64,000 bases of DNA, taken from Acorus gramineus (taxonomy: Eukaryota; Streptophyta; Magnoliopsida; Acorales; Acoraceae). The notes beneath the pieces were generated by a model. It made no database searches, was not told the DNA's origin, and was given only the letters and a program-made list of their open reading frames with translations. This document shows positions 21,446 through 32,660 of the stretch, one piece after another. The translations under genes were made by a program, and so were the position numbers. How positions within the stretch are numbered: the first letter of the stretch is position 1; every line of letters begins with the position of its first letter. Location: positions 392,825 to 456,824 of the forward strand of contig JAUJYN010000057.1 in the NCBI GenBank assembly GCA_030737835.1, written 5' to 3'.

Positions 21446-22053
21446 AAGGCCCCGCGAGCTAGGTGCTGCGAAGACGGACATGCGTGTTCGTGGTGTTGCA
21501 TGCATCATGTTGGATAAGATTGTGTGTGTGTGTGTATATATATTGTTGCATGTCTTGGTGGCCTTGTTGTATATTTATTTTCTTGATATATTACATGTCT
21601 GTGTAGACATATTACGATATTGATATTTTGAATATAAATGTACTAACGGGATGATGATAGTCCATTCACTGAGCGTGTTGTAGCTCACCCCTCTCTTCCC
21701 AACCTTTCAGATTAGCTGTTGATGGTTGTCGATCTCGTTAAGGCGTTGGAGGTTGAAGCTCGTATTTTATTTCCGGAGCACTAGACTTGTGTAAAGGTTC
21801 GATCATTTCTTTGGCATGTAGAGGACCCATATGTACGATAGTGTGGACATATAAATTTAGTTGTTCCTGATGTATATTGAAATTGTGTTGGATTTTAGCC
21901 TTGACAATATATGTATAATTATGGTGATGTATTCGTATGTTCTCTGGATGAAAAAATATATATATATATAAAACTCTGAGATTCGAGGAATGTAATTAAC
22001 GCACCCGGATTTCACGCTTCAAAACGGGGCCGTGGATCCGGGGGGGCGTTACA

Positions 22054-22850
22054 TAAGGTTACTTGGCCCAAAGAAGGACCCTTTTCGTCCATAGAAGATA
22101 CTGAAAATCTTCTTGGTCCTGAAGTACCATATCTTAGTGCAATTGGCGCCTTATTATATTTGGTCCAATGCACTAGACCTGACATTGCATTTTCAGTTAA
22201 TTTATTGACCAGATTTAGCTCTGCACCAACTCGAAGGCATTGGAATGGTGTGAAGCACATTTTTCGTTATCTTCGTGGAACATCAGACATGGGTCTATTC
22301 TATGCAAAGGATTCCAATAATGGTGCACAACTAAAGGGTTATGCAGATTCAGGATATCTTTCAGATTCTCACAAGGCTCGCTCACAAACAGGCTATGTAT
22401 TCACTTGCGGTGGCACAGCAATCTCTTGGCGATCTACGAAACAGACTTTGATCGCCACGTTTTTTAACCACTCTGAAATTCATGCACTCCACAAAGCAAG
22501 CAGGGAATGCGTGTGGATAAGGTCTTTGGTTCATCATATTCGTACTGCATGCGGACTATCTCTCATTACAGATGTTCCAACAACTATATATGAAGACAAT
22601 GCAGCATGCATTGCTCAAATCAATGGGGGATATATCAAGGGTAATAGAATTAGCATATTTCTCCAAAATTCTTTTACACTCATGAGCTCCAGCAGAGACA
22701 TGAAATTGCTGTTCAACAAATTTAGTCAAAGGACAATCTTGCATATTTGTTTACTAAAGCTTTGTCGTCAACATTCAAGAAGCTGGTGTATGAAATCAGG
22801 ATGCGACGAGTTTGCGACCAAAATTCTTGAAATCTTGTACTTATAAGGGG
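22054..22850 (+). pseudogene. pol: Ty1/copia pol 3' end (RT end and RNase H)
   Basis: Reads PYLSAIGALLYLVQCTRPDI, then NLLTRFSSAPTRRHWNGVKH and the RNase H domain. That domain has Asp in YADSGY, Glu in HSEIHAL and Asp in YEDNAAC, preceded by TGYVFTCGGTAISWRSTKQT. This is the signature C-terminus of plant Ty1/copia polyproteins. A frameshift near 22095, another near 22650 and an in-frame stop near 22727 break it. The 5' remainder was displaced by gypsy element 1, whose LTR ends at 22053. Confidence 0.92.
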
Positions 22851-23082
22851 GAGTAATTTTTTATGACATTTTGCGAACTGTACTCTTTTTCCTTTGCCTA
22901 GGTTTTGTCCCATTGGGTTTTCCTGGCAAGGTTTTAATAAGGCAAGTGTCAAACGCATACACTATTATACGATTAAGTTACATTGTACTCTTTTTCCTTT
23001 GCTTTGGTTTTTTCTCATTGGGTTTTCCAAGCAAGGTTTTAATAAGGCAATTTTCTTAGCGTGGTGGTCATCCAAGGGGGAG
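22851..23082 (+). repeat. copia 3' UTR with a direct duplication and polypurine tract
   Basis: Two copies of a ~70-bp segment (22880-22945 and 22986-23052) share TGTACTCTTTTTCCTTTGC, TTGGGTTTTCC and AAGGTTTTAATAAGGCAA. CCAAGGGGGAG at 23072-23082 is the polypurine tract. A second similar purine run (AAGGGGGAG) follows the pol end near 22846. Confidence 0.85.
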
Positions 23083-23386
23083 TGTTGTGAATATGGTGGA
23101 TAACCACCACTTCTCTAACCCATAACCTCCCCCACTCTTCAACTCCATAACCTCTCATTCAACTCCATAACTCTCCTATCTTAATCACCCCACTAACTAC
23201 CCCTTCACCTCTTTAGCTTGTAACTCTCAACCTTTGGTACCCTATAAATAAAAGGGTATTGCCTTGTATTCTATCACCAACCAACAAATATTGAATAAGA
23301 AATCTCTCTCTACTTCTCTTCTCTATATACTTGTGTGCTTTGTTTATATACTCTTATATATCATATTCTATTTAGTTTACAACAAT
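23083..23386 (+). repeat. 3' LTR of the copia element
   Basis: A 304-bp LTR that starts TGTTGTGAATATGG and ends TTTACAACA (terminal TGTTGT/ACAACA). A TATA box (CCCTATAAATAAAAG) lies near 23241, as expected for the U3 end. The 5' LTR lies outside the window. Confidence 0.9.
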
Positions 23387-24271
23387 CAGGATATTTTGAT
23401 GGAATATTTAGTTTACTTGGACTGGAGTAGCTAGCCTAGACAAGAAATTAAGCTCTTTTTTTTTTTTTGTAATATTTGTTGACAGTTCTTGATGATGATT
23501 TGAATGATGACCTTGGTTTTAGAATGTGTTCTCATCTGTAGCACTTTCTTATATATTTTGAGGAAAGTGTGGGGTGTTTCTTGAAATATTATGGCTAAGT
23601 TGGGGAGCATTCAGAAATGGGAGATGCAAGTGTTTATTGGGTTCTGAATTTTTGTTCTTTGAAACTCATCTACTACTTCAAATATGATGAACATTAGTAA
23701 AAATATGTGATTTTTGTGTTGAATTATTAAGGGTGTATTCATAGAAAAATAACAATGTACACAGATTTACAACAGTATACATAGGTTTCATGTTTGCATT
23801 ATTATGAGTACACTGTTATGCTTCATATGTACACCCTTAATCTCTTTTGATTGTGTTTCAAAATGTTATGTTTCATCTCTAATCCTAGATGACTATGCAA
23901 TTTTTTAACCTAGGTTATATATTAAATTAGTTATGGAGGTTTAATTCACAATGGAAAATATTGGTTTTATTTTTACATTGTTTTTAATACACTGTTATGC
24001 ATCATATGTACATTGTTAACTCCTTTTGATTATGTAGTACATTGCTATCATCCTCAATTTGGGCCTAACCCGCATCCAAACCAACCCCCCCCCCCAGTTT
24101 AAGGACTTTATGATGATGAATCACCATGGAAACTAAATTTAATTTATGAGACTTACCATATGTGTATATATTGTGTTAAGTGATGCTTATATATAATAGT
24201 CATTGCACATGTACACGACACATGCATTGCACATGAATTACTTCATTAAATCAACATTAGTTGGGATTAAT
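23387..24271. mobile_element. left visible part of an older MULE-like body
   Basis: No gene is readable. Between about 23750 and 24040 there are several TGTACA, ACTGTTATG and TTGTACAC-type motifs, also present at 27720-27790, 31240-31490, 32290-32400 and 32880-32930. This suggests one element now split by solo LTRs at 24272 and 27842. A poly-C run lies near 24090. The left terminus is not visible; the copia element probably inserted into this body. Confidence 0.5.
24267..24271. repeat. left TSD of solo LTR C
   Basis: TTAAT, repeated at 27567-27571. Confidence 0.9.
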
Positions 24272-27200
24272 TGTTATATTTGTGTCACTTTTAACCTGCT
24301 GGTAACCGTTGGAGCGTCCTGGCAGTTTTAAAAATTTTTAGGGTTTTCGGTCGGAACCGCTAATTTTTTGGACTGTTAGCTATTGTCCTGAGCTAGAGGA
24401 CTCCGATTGGAAATCTAACTGCATATTTGGTGTCCTGGTGTCATTTTAGGCCTCTCACGAAAATTTCATCGAATTCCGGCATCGTTTGCAAAAATTCCGC
24501 AGTTCCGGGGCGTATCCGGGTTTTTAAGTCGCGCTCTACTTAAAAGGAATCAAAAATATCTAAACACTATTCATCATCTTCCCGACCTGCTCTCTCTCTC
24601 TCCCCTCTCCGTTTTTCTTCCTTTCAAGCCCCCTAGACCCCTCAAAATCGAAAACCTAAAGCACGGGAAGTGTAGATCGGGTCCCGATCTACACCCCGGT
24701 GCCTTCAAATCCCGATTCCGACGACTCTAGCCTCCCCGACCTCCCCTCTCTCTCCTCTGTTTCGAGCCAAATCGAGGGCCGTGATAGATCGGGGCGTGAG
24801 AAGGCTTTTGGGAAGGGTTTCGGCGCGTGGAGATCCACCGGACGCCTCTTCCTCCCCTCGGTAAGCCTCCTTTCCCTCTTTTTTCTTGTCTAGATGATTG
24901 CTAGGGGGGGTTTTGTGGTTGGGAGGTGGTCGGTGGCAGTGGGGGTCGTCGGAGGGTGGTCGAAGGTGGTTGGAGGTGGTCGGAGGTGGTCGGAGGTCGT
25001 GGGAGGGGCGGTGGTGGCGCTCGAGCAGTGGCTGGGCTATCCCGGGCAGCAGGCAGCAGCGGCAGCGGCCCAGGCAGCGCGCGGGCTGGGCGCGTGCGGG
25101 GATGCGCGCGGGCGTGCGTGCGCGCGGCGGGCGCGCGGGCGTGCGCGGGTCTGGCGCGAGGTGCTGGTCGTGCTGGGCGCGCGGGACGGGCTGGCAGTGC
25201 TGGCAGCGAGCGCAGGGGGGGCCGACTGGGCGTGCGCGCGTGCGTGCGCGCGAGCGTGCGCGCGCGGGCTTGCGCTCGGAGGTGCGTGCGAGGTGTGCGC
25301 GAGGCGCAGCGGGGCAGGCGGGGTGCGTGCGAGGTGCGCGCGAGGCGCAGTGGGGCAGGCGAGGTGCGTGCGAGGTGCGCGCGGAGGGTGCGGCGAGGCC
25401 GTGGTGGTGCGCGCGGGGCGCGGCGAGGCCGTGGTGGTGCGCGCGAGGCGCGGCGAGGCGGCGGAGGTGCGCGCGGGGTGCGCGCGGGGCGAAGAGGCGT
25501 GCGCGAGGCGTGCGCGGGGCGCAGCAAGGCAGGGATGGTGTGCGCGGGGGCGAGGCGCCGCGCGCGGGGGCGTGCGGGGTGCTCGCGGGCCAGCGCACGG
25601 CGTGCGGGGCGCGTGCGGGCTGCCGCGGCTGGGCTCGGTGGACGCGCGGATCCCCGGGCGGTGCGCGGAGGTGCGCGGGCTGAGGCGCAGCGGCGCGTCC
25701 GGGCGGTCGGGTGGCCGTGCGGGTGGTGGCCGGCCGTGCGGGTGGTTGTCGGAGTGCTCGGGCTAGCGTGCGTGCGGGTCGTATGCACGTTTGCCCGAGT
25801 GTTGGGAGTTTAATTGTGGGTTTATGTATTTAATAATATTTGTGGATTTATACTTACCAAATAATACCCTGTCTTGCAGATCTCGACGGGCGGTCGCGCG
25901 ACAACCCCGATACTGGTGAGTGGGACAATCCAACCCAGTAGAGAGGTGTTATACGCACTTGGGCGTATACCGACCTCTCCTGGGGCACCGTGGATTATAT
26001 TAACCTGTAATAATATGTATTGCATGTGAGCATGATGAAAATGTAGAATGCATGCTACCCTAGGCTTTTATGTTAGGGACTTGCACCCATAGGATATGCG
26101 TATGAGCCATGCAGCATGTCCCCTGGTTTTCATGCTAGGAAACCCCGGCCTATGCATGCGTCCTACTAGTTTAATTATTAAATTAAATGCTGGTATCTGT
26201 TAGATCGCATGCCTTAGGATAATATTATAGGGAGGAGCCTTGCGAGGTCAACGCTGAGACCCGTTTTAGGGTACTCCGTGTTCCTTGTTTGGTTGTCGGG
26301 ATGTCCTGTATCGGGACCTCGGGCTGCCCTCCCAAGGTTCTAGTCCCAATAATATTATATGTAATGATTGTATGATTGGTATAATTATTAGTATAGTTGG
26401 TAGATATTATAGGGGAGGGGCCTTGCAAGGACAGCGGTGAGACCCGGGTTAGGGTACTCCGTGTTCCTTGTTTGGTTGTCGGGGTATCCTATAACGGCAA
26501 CTCACGCCGCCCTTCCGAGTTTCTTTCCCCCAATGATATTCCAGCCTTGCTGATTTTTGTACACGTTCCCGCATCTTGATGATGCACCTGGTTGAATTCA
26601 GAGGAATTCATGACATTTGAGTTGTAATGATATGTAGTTGGCGGATCCGAGTGGATCATATGCGTATGGATAGGCTGTTCTGTTCCCTGCGTTGGATTCG
26701 GTAGAGGCTACCCTCAGCGTTAGACAGGGCCTTCCTGACAGAGGGCTCCCATTAGTAGGCACCTCCTGATTTGGTGACGGACTGTGCTGAATGTGGGAGT
26801 AGACCAGGCGGCCTACGGAGTGGAGGGAGAGACTATCGGTGGACCAAGGGTGACCAACAGCCTAGTCAGTCCCAAAATCCTATGTCACCCGTGGTAGGGT
26901 GAGGGTGAGGGTGTAGTGGGTTGGCGATGAGCGACCTACTGGATTTGTGAATAGATGATTATCAGTCCCAATAGCCTATGTCACCCATTGATGGGTGAGG
27001 GTGAGGGTGTGGTGGTTCGGCGAAGTACGAACCACTGGATTATGTTGTTATGTCTTGGAGATTGGATAAATAATGGAATTGTGGTCAATATCGTCTGTGA
27101 TGCATGGGTTGTGCTGTTCACTGAGCGTGCGGCTCACCCCTCGCATATGTTTTTCCCCAGTTGCCACTGTGCCTGAGTTGGAGCCGGAGCAGCAGTAGGA

Positions 27201-27566
27201 GCTTTCCGAGGGATTTCTTCAGTAGCGGAGCAGCGCCACGTCCCGCGAGTGCCAGAGGTTATCAGCATCCCTTCTTGACTGTTTGTATTATGTTATCGTG
27301 CTTGGCACGTGTTTGTATATGTTCAGTTGTATTTGTGTATATTGGCTCTCACAGGACAGATGATTGAGTATCGAGTCTGTAGAATGTTTATTCACAGATT
27401 CAGTCTTTTGCTTCCGCATTTGGTGTATATATCATGTCAGCCTTTTGTTGCATGTGTGTCATTCTGGTTGTTTGTGTATGATATATATTATTGACCTCCT
27501 GTGTAGGCTTCTGATATGATACATACACTTGCCGCGTCCCTGGGTTGGCCGCCCTGGGGCGTGACA
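24272..27566 (+). mobile_element. solo LTR of the gypsy 2 family, sense on plus (solo LTR C)
   Basis: A 3295-bp LTR that starts TGTTATATTTGTGTCAC and ends GGGGCGTGACA, with TTAAT on both sides and no internal region. It is therefore the product of LTR-LTR recombination. In sense order it contains a likely promoter (TACTTAAAAGG near 24537), a donor-like CTCGGTAAG at 24861, the GC-rich core (24900-25760), an acceptor-like TCTTGCAG at 25879, a donor-like GGTGAGT at 25916, the tandem duplication (26220-26545), and an acceptor-like TTTTTCCCCAG at 27160. Confidence 0.92.
24897..25770. repeat. GC-rich core of solo LTR C
   Basis: Same composition as 4610-5490 but in the opposite orientation, with GGTGCGCGCGAGGCG-type repeats. 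Long frames without stops on both strands (up to about 295 codons) encode only Arg/Ala/Gly/Val/Pro mixtures. Their protein sequence is not preserved between LTR copies, because frame-shifting indels differ from copy to copy, so I do not call genes. Confidence 0.8.
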
Positions 27567-27841
27567 TTAATCATGTGTGTTATACATGAATTATTTTGTT
27601 TGGCCCACTATAAGCATTACTCACCCATCCTATTTCATTTTTAAGCAACAATGTAATTGTTTGAATTGGTTATGTGTTTATTGTTTATGGAGATTTGATT
27701 AACTATGAAAAAATCTAGGATTTATGTTAACAATGTTATATGTACACTGTTATATGTACACTGGTATTCTTCAAATATACACCCTTAGATCTTCTTTTGA
27801 TTGTGCAGCCCTAATCCTAGGTGATTATTAAGTTCTAATTG
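27567..27841. mobile_element. older MULE-like body between two solo LTRs
   Basis: Short AT-rich segment with TTATATGTACACTGTTATAT-type motifs (27725-27765) and a TACACCCTTAGATCTTCTTTTGATTGTG block that resembles 23820-23865. It begins and ends with the duplicated 5-mers TTAAT and AATTG. Confidence 0.55.
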
Positions 27842-30800
27842 TGTCACGCCCCAGGGCGGCCGTCCCCAGGACACGGCAAGTGTATATATGATATCAGTAA
27901 CAAGAGTTCAATAATATACCACAAACAATAACTAAAGATGACAACACAGGTAAAAGCAGGACTGACATAATATATACACCAAATGCGGAAGCTAAAAGAC
28001 TGAGTCTGTAGTCAAAACATACTACAGACTCGATACATAATCATAAGTCCTGTGAGAGCCAACATGCCCATATATATACACAAATAAAATCCATACATAA
28101 TCCAACTAGGTGCCCAAGCACAGAGTATATACATACAACTGAAAGAAGGGTGCTGATGGCCTCAAAACTCGTGGGACGCGGCGCTACCCTCTACCGGTGT
28201 CGTCGCCCGAGAAGCCCCTCCCTCAGATGGCACTGAAAAAGACAATATGCGAGGGGTGAGCCACACGCTCAGTGAATAGCACAACCCATGCATACAGTTC
28301 ATATTAACCACATTTAAGCAATTCATAAGCCACAAGTGGCATAATATCACAATCCGGGGGTTCGTTACATCGCTGAACCCCATACCCTTACCCTCACCCT
28401 CACCCTCAAAAGGTGACCTAGGATATTGGGACTTAGCGGGTTTATAATCATCCATACATAAAACCTGTGGGTCGTCGCATTGCCGGCCCACCATACCCTC
28501 ACCCTCACCTTTGCCAGGTGACATAGGCTCTTGGGACTGACTAGGCTGTTGGTCACCCTTGGTCCACCGATAGTCTCTCCTCACTCCGTAGGTCGTTTGG
28601 CCACTCTCATGTTCAGCACAGTCCTTCACCAAAATCAGGAGGCGCCTACTAATGGGAGCCCCTGCACGGGACAACCTGTCTAACGCTGAGGTAGTCTCTA
28701 ACAGGATCCGACGAAGGGAACAGAACAGCCTATCCATCGCATATGATCCACTCGGATCCGCTGACAGCACATCTCTACAACTCTAATGTCTTGAATTCCT
28801 CAGAATTCCACCAGCGCGCATAACCAGGATGCGAGGAAATAAATACGACATAAAGGGGAAAAGAGACCTTGGGAGGGTAACCTGAGGTCCCGATGTAGGA
28901 CATCCGACAACCAAACGAGGAACACGGAGTACCCTAACCGGGTCTCAATGTTAACCTCGCAAGGCCCCCTTATATTCCCTAAGCATGTTATCAATTATTA
29001 CAGTTTGCATTTAATTAAATAAACCAAACTAATAGGGCGCATGCACCGGTCGGGCTTTCCTAGCATGATAGCGAGGTGGCAGGATGCACGGCTCATGCAC
29101 AATCCTAAGGGTGCAAGTCCCTATCACACAATCTAGGGTGGCATGCAATTCTACACACACATCATGCTTACATAGATTATAATTGCAATAATTAATACAA
29201 ACTATACGCCCCAGGGGAGATCGGTACACGCCCAAAGCATGTAACGCCTCCCAAACTGGGTTGGGTTGTCCCACTCACCGGAAATCGGGTCGACGCGCGA
29301 CCGTCCGTCGAGATCTGCAAGACAGGGTATTAACTGGTAAGTATAAATCCACAAGAACTGTTAAATACACAAAAATACACAGAATAAACGCCCAACGCTC
29401 GGGCGAACGTGCATACGGCCGTACGCACGCCAACCCGAGCACTCCGGCAACCACCCGCACGGCCGGCCACGACCCGCACGGCCACCCGACCGCCCGGACG
29501 CGCCGCCGCGCCTCAGCCCGCGCACTCCGCGCACCGCCAGACCCTCTACCCGCCGCCTGGATACGCCGCCGCACCGCCCGGGGCACCGCGCGTCCACCGC
29601 GCCCAGCCGCAGCAGCCCGCGCGCGCCCCGCACGCCGTGCGCTGGCCCGTGAGCACCCCGCACGCCCCCGCGCGCGGCGCCTCGCCCCCCGCGCACACCA
29701 CCTCGCGCCCGCGCACACTACCCCTGCCTTGCCGCGCCTCGCGCACACTGCCCTGCTCGACCAGCACTTCGCGCACACTTCGCCTGCCCCACCGCGCCTC
29801 GCGCACACCTCCCCTGCCCCACCGTGCCTCGCGCACACCTCCCCTGCCCCACCGCGCCTCGCGCACGCACCACCACTGCCCGCACGCCTAGCACCCGCGC
29901 GACCAGCTCCTCGCGCCCAGACCAGCGCGACCAGCACCTCGCGCGTAGCTCGCCATCAGCTCCTCGCGCACAGCTCCCCGCACATACCCGCCTAGCTGGC
30001 CTCCAGCTCTCCCCGCCGAGTGCACGCCCGCGCGCACGCTCGCGCGCACGCACGCGCGCGCCCTACCAGCCCCTGCGCCTGAGCTGCCTGAGCTGCCCGA
30101 GGCCACCAGCCCACACGCCAGCACTGCCAGCCCACCCGGCGCACCCAGCACGACCAGCTCCTCGCACCAGACCCGCGCTCACCCGCGCGCACGCCGCGCG
30201 CACGCACGCGCGCACACCCGCGCGCGCCCAGCCTGTGCGCTGCCTGAGCCGCTGCGGCTGCTGCCTGCTGCTCGGGACAAGGCTGCCACTGCTCGAGCAC
30301 CTCCACCACCACCCGAAAGCCTCCAACGGCCTCCGACCGCCTCCCACTGCCCCCGACGGCCACCCACCGCCTCCGACCACCACCCAACCCTAGATCCACC
30401 TCCCTAGCATACATCTATGCAAGAAAAAGAGGGAAAGAAGGCTTACCGAGGGGAGGAAGAGGCGTCCGGTGGCTCTCCGCGCGTCGGAACCTTTCCCAAA
30501 AGCTCTCCTACGCCCCGATCTACCACGGCCCTCGAATCGGGCAAAAACAGAGGAGAAAGAGAGGAGTTCGGAGTGGCTAGAGTCGTCGGAATCGGGTTTT
30601 GAAAGCACCGGAGTGTAGATCGGGACCCGATCTACACTTCTCGTGCTTTGGGTTTTTAGTTTTGAGGGGTGTAGGGGCCTCAAAAGTGAGAAAAATGAGA
30701 GAGAGGAGAGAGGGGAAGGGTTGGTAGGGATGATGAATAGTAACTCGGGAATTAGATCTCACATATATATAGTGTGCGACTTAAAAACCCGGATACGCCC

Positions 30801-31035
30801 CGGAACTGCGAAATTTTTGGAAACGATGTCGGAATTCGATGAAATTTTCATGAGTGGCTTAAAACGGCACCAGGACACATAATATGCAGTTAGATTTTCA
30901 ATCGGAGTCCTCTAACTCGGACGATAGCTAACAGTCCAAAATTATGCGGTTCCAATCGAAAAACACAAAAATTTTAAAACTGCTAAAAATGCTCCAATGG
31001 TTGCCAATAGGCCAAAAAGTGACACATATATAACA
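27842..31035 (-). mobile_element. solo LTR of the gypsy 2 family, sense on minus (solo LTR D)
   Basis: A 3194-bp LTR, on plus TGTCACGCCCC to ATATATAACA, flanked by AATTG (27837-27841 and 31036-31040). It is the most diverged of the four copies. It has a single copy of the ~245-bp segment and a different GC-rich core (29400-30390) with CTCGCGCACAC-type repeats. On the sense strand it keeps the donor CTCGGTAAG, acceptor CTTGCAG, donor GGTGAGT and acceptor TTTTTCAG. A clear TATA (complement of 30758-30772, TATATATGTG) lies upstream. Confidence 0.92.
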
Positions 31036-31040
31036 AATTG

Positions 31041-32430
31041 AGCATGGAAAGATGTTAGTTTATAAGCATAATAGTTCTCATTATGGTTTGAATTTGAAAC
31101 TCTCTCCATCAACAACCCGCTTGTTGTTGTCCTGTCTTGGTGGTGGGTCTGTATATATAATTCTATGTATATATTTGTTTTTCAAATATGTGTAATTCTG
31201 TGTATATTTTGGAAGATAGAGAGCAGTCATATCTACAAACAGAACTCAACGTACATTATTATGCTCCTCTTGTACACTGTTATAATTCTTCTGTACACTA
31301 TTATACTATCTCTGTACACAATTATGCTCCTAACATGATATAGAAATTAACTTAACATTGGTTATCTTAATATCCGGAATCTAACTTGTTAGTTTTGCTT
31401 GTACTCTTTGTAGTTATAGGGGTATTCATATGACAAAAGAACTCCAAAATTCACTATTGTGCTCCTCTTGTACACTATTATAGTTGTTGCCATTGGAGAA
31501 TTGAACCTTTTTTATTTGCTATGTCCTTATGGAACCCCTGTTTTTAAGCTTGAGCTTGTTTAAAATGGATAGTGTATCCAGGACTCTTACTTGAAGCCAT
31601 GTAACCTCTTCTATGAAATATTATAAATATGATAGTAATGTCCAAAAAATTGCCTAAGATGAGTTGGATATGTATGAAGGAGACCAAGAGGTGAACTAGT
31701 TGGGAGTGATAAAATCATCTATGAATAGGCTCTTAGGAGTTAGGCAATAGGTAGACCAAAGCAAACTAGGATAGTGATAATGAGGAAGGACATGTTGATT
31801 ATTCATTTATTGGAGGAGTTGCATAAATGTAATTGAATGGCAAAAAAGAACATGTTAAATTAACGAAGCAAATTATTAACTAGCCTCTGGTATGATGTTT
31901 TCTTCAGGTTCCATTGATAAGCATTTATTAATCAACTTATATATAATGGCTAGTGGGCTATGCCTTGGCTGAGGGCTGGGGCTAATACAACACATAATTG
32001 ACCAATGCATATATGGATAGGAAGATAAATTTTCTGCATTACTGGAGCTCTTAATGACAGCTCCACAAAGGTTGCTTGCAAGTTATTAGAAAAATGTGGT
32101 GTAAGCAGTCCTTGGAAGAATTTAAGTTGGAGAACGAGGACAATGCCAAAACAATTAGAGCACATGGATTATTCCAGGACTCCAATTTGTTGCCAATTTT
32201 TATAATACTTCATCTTCTTATCTAACAATATGAAAGATGTTTCTTAGAAAATGGTTCGTCTACAAAAAATGACAATATTTCTCTTTATGCACTGTTACAA
32301 TATTTTTGCACACTATTATATTGTTTTTATACAATGTTAAATTCTTCACGTACACTGTTATTAGTCTATGTACACTCTTATTTAGATCTAAGATATTTTC
32401 TCCCTAATGTATAGGTTCAGTGGTTGAAAA
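31041..32430. mobile_element. older MULE-like body, no intact gene
   Basis: AT-rich sequence with repeated TGTACACTGTTAT-type motifs (31255-31330, 31450-31480, 32285-32385). A stretch around 31655-31800 (GGATATGTATGAAGGAGACC, AGGAAGGACATGTTGA) looks like decayed coding DNA, but I cannot assign it. No frame longer than about 70 codons is convincing. Confidence 0.45.
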
Positions 32431-32660
32431 TGTATTTTAGTTTGCACCATTTCATGCACGATGTTCTTGACTGGCCACTCACAAGGAATGACCAATGCCC
32501 ACAACAATCTAATGGGTAAGACTTATTATTGTATTGTCATTAATAATATCCCAATGTAAGCGATACGATATTAATTAATTTATAGTATTTTTTATGATTG
32601 ACTGTGATATATCTGTCATCAAATACGGCGAGCACCTCATAACGGAATGGGGGTAACAGG
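32431..32660 (+). pseudogene. second ULP1-like protease remnant (catalytic Cys region)
   Basis: An exon-like stretch ends at 32514 in DWPLTRNDQCPQQSNG with a GTAAG donor. It is followed after about 85 bp by DCDISVIKYGEHLITEW (from 32600) and a stop at 32654. The PQQ.NG.DCG pattern holds the oxyanion Gln and catalytic Cys of C48 proteases. Here the Gly after Cys is Asp, so it is probably dead. The His-containing part upstream is not recognisable. It differs strongly from the ULP gene at 1346-15658, so a separate MULE lineage also carried a C48 gene. Confidence 0.7.

Larger units (their letters stand above)
961..22053 (+). mobile_element. 3' LTR of Ty3/gypsy element 1, split by a MULE
   Basis: The LTR opens with TGTAACG at 961 and closes with CGTTACA at 22053, a perfect 7-bp terminal inverted repeat. 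Only 961-1001 and 19646-22053 are LTR. The 18.6 kb between them is the MULE, so the original LTR was about 2.45 kb. A TATA-like ATATATAAC lies near 20032. Further along are a splice-donor-like GGTGAGTGGAC near 21115 and, near 21670-21712, the block CACTGAGCGTG followed by GCTCACCCC and TTTCAG. These signals recur in the other gypsy LTRs of the window. Sequence to the right (from 22054) is copia pol, so this element inserted into a copia element. The other LTR and the matching TSD lie outside the window. Confidence 0.85.

Noticed and set aside
21336-21623. 95-codon frame in the gypsy 1 LTR
   Set aside because: It lies in short tandem repeats inside a non-coding LTR, with no family resemblance.
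22871-23103. Two overlapping frames between copia pol and LTR
   Set aside because: They come from the duplicated non-coding 3' UTR segment of copia.
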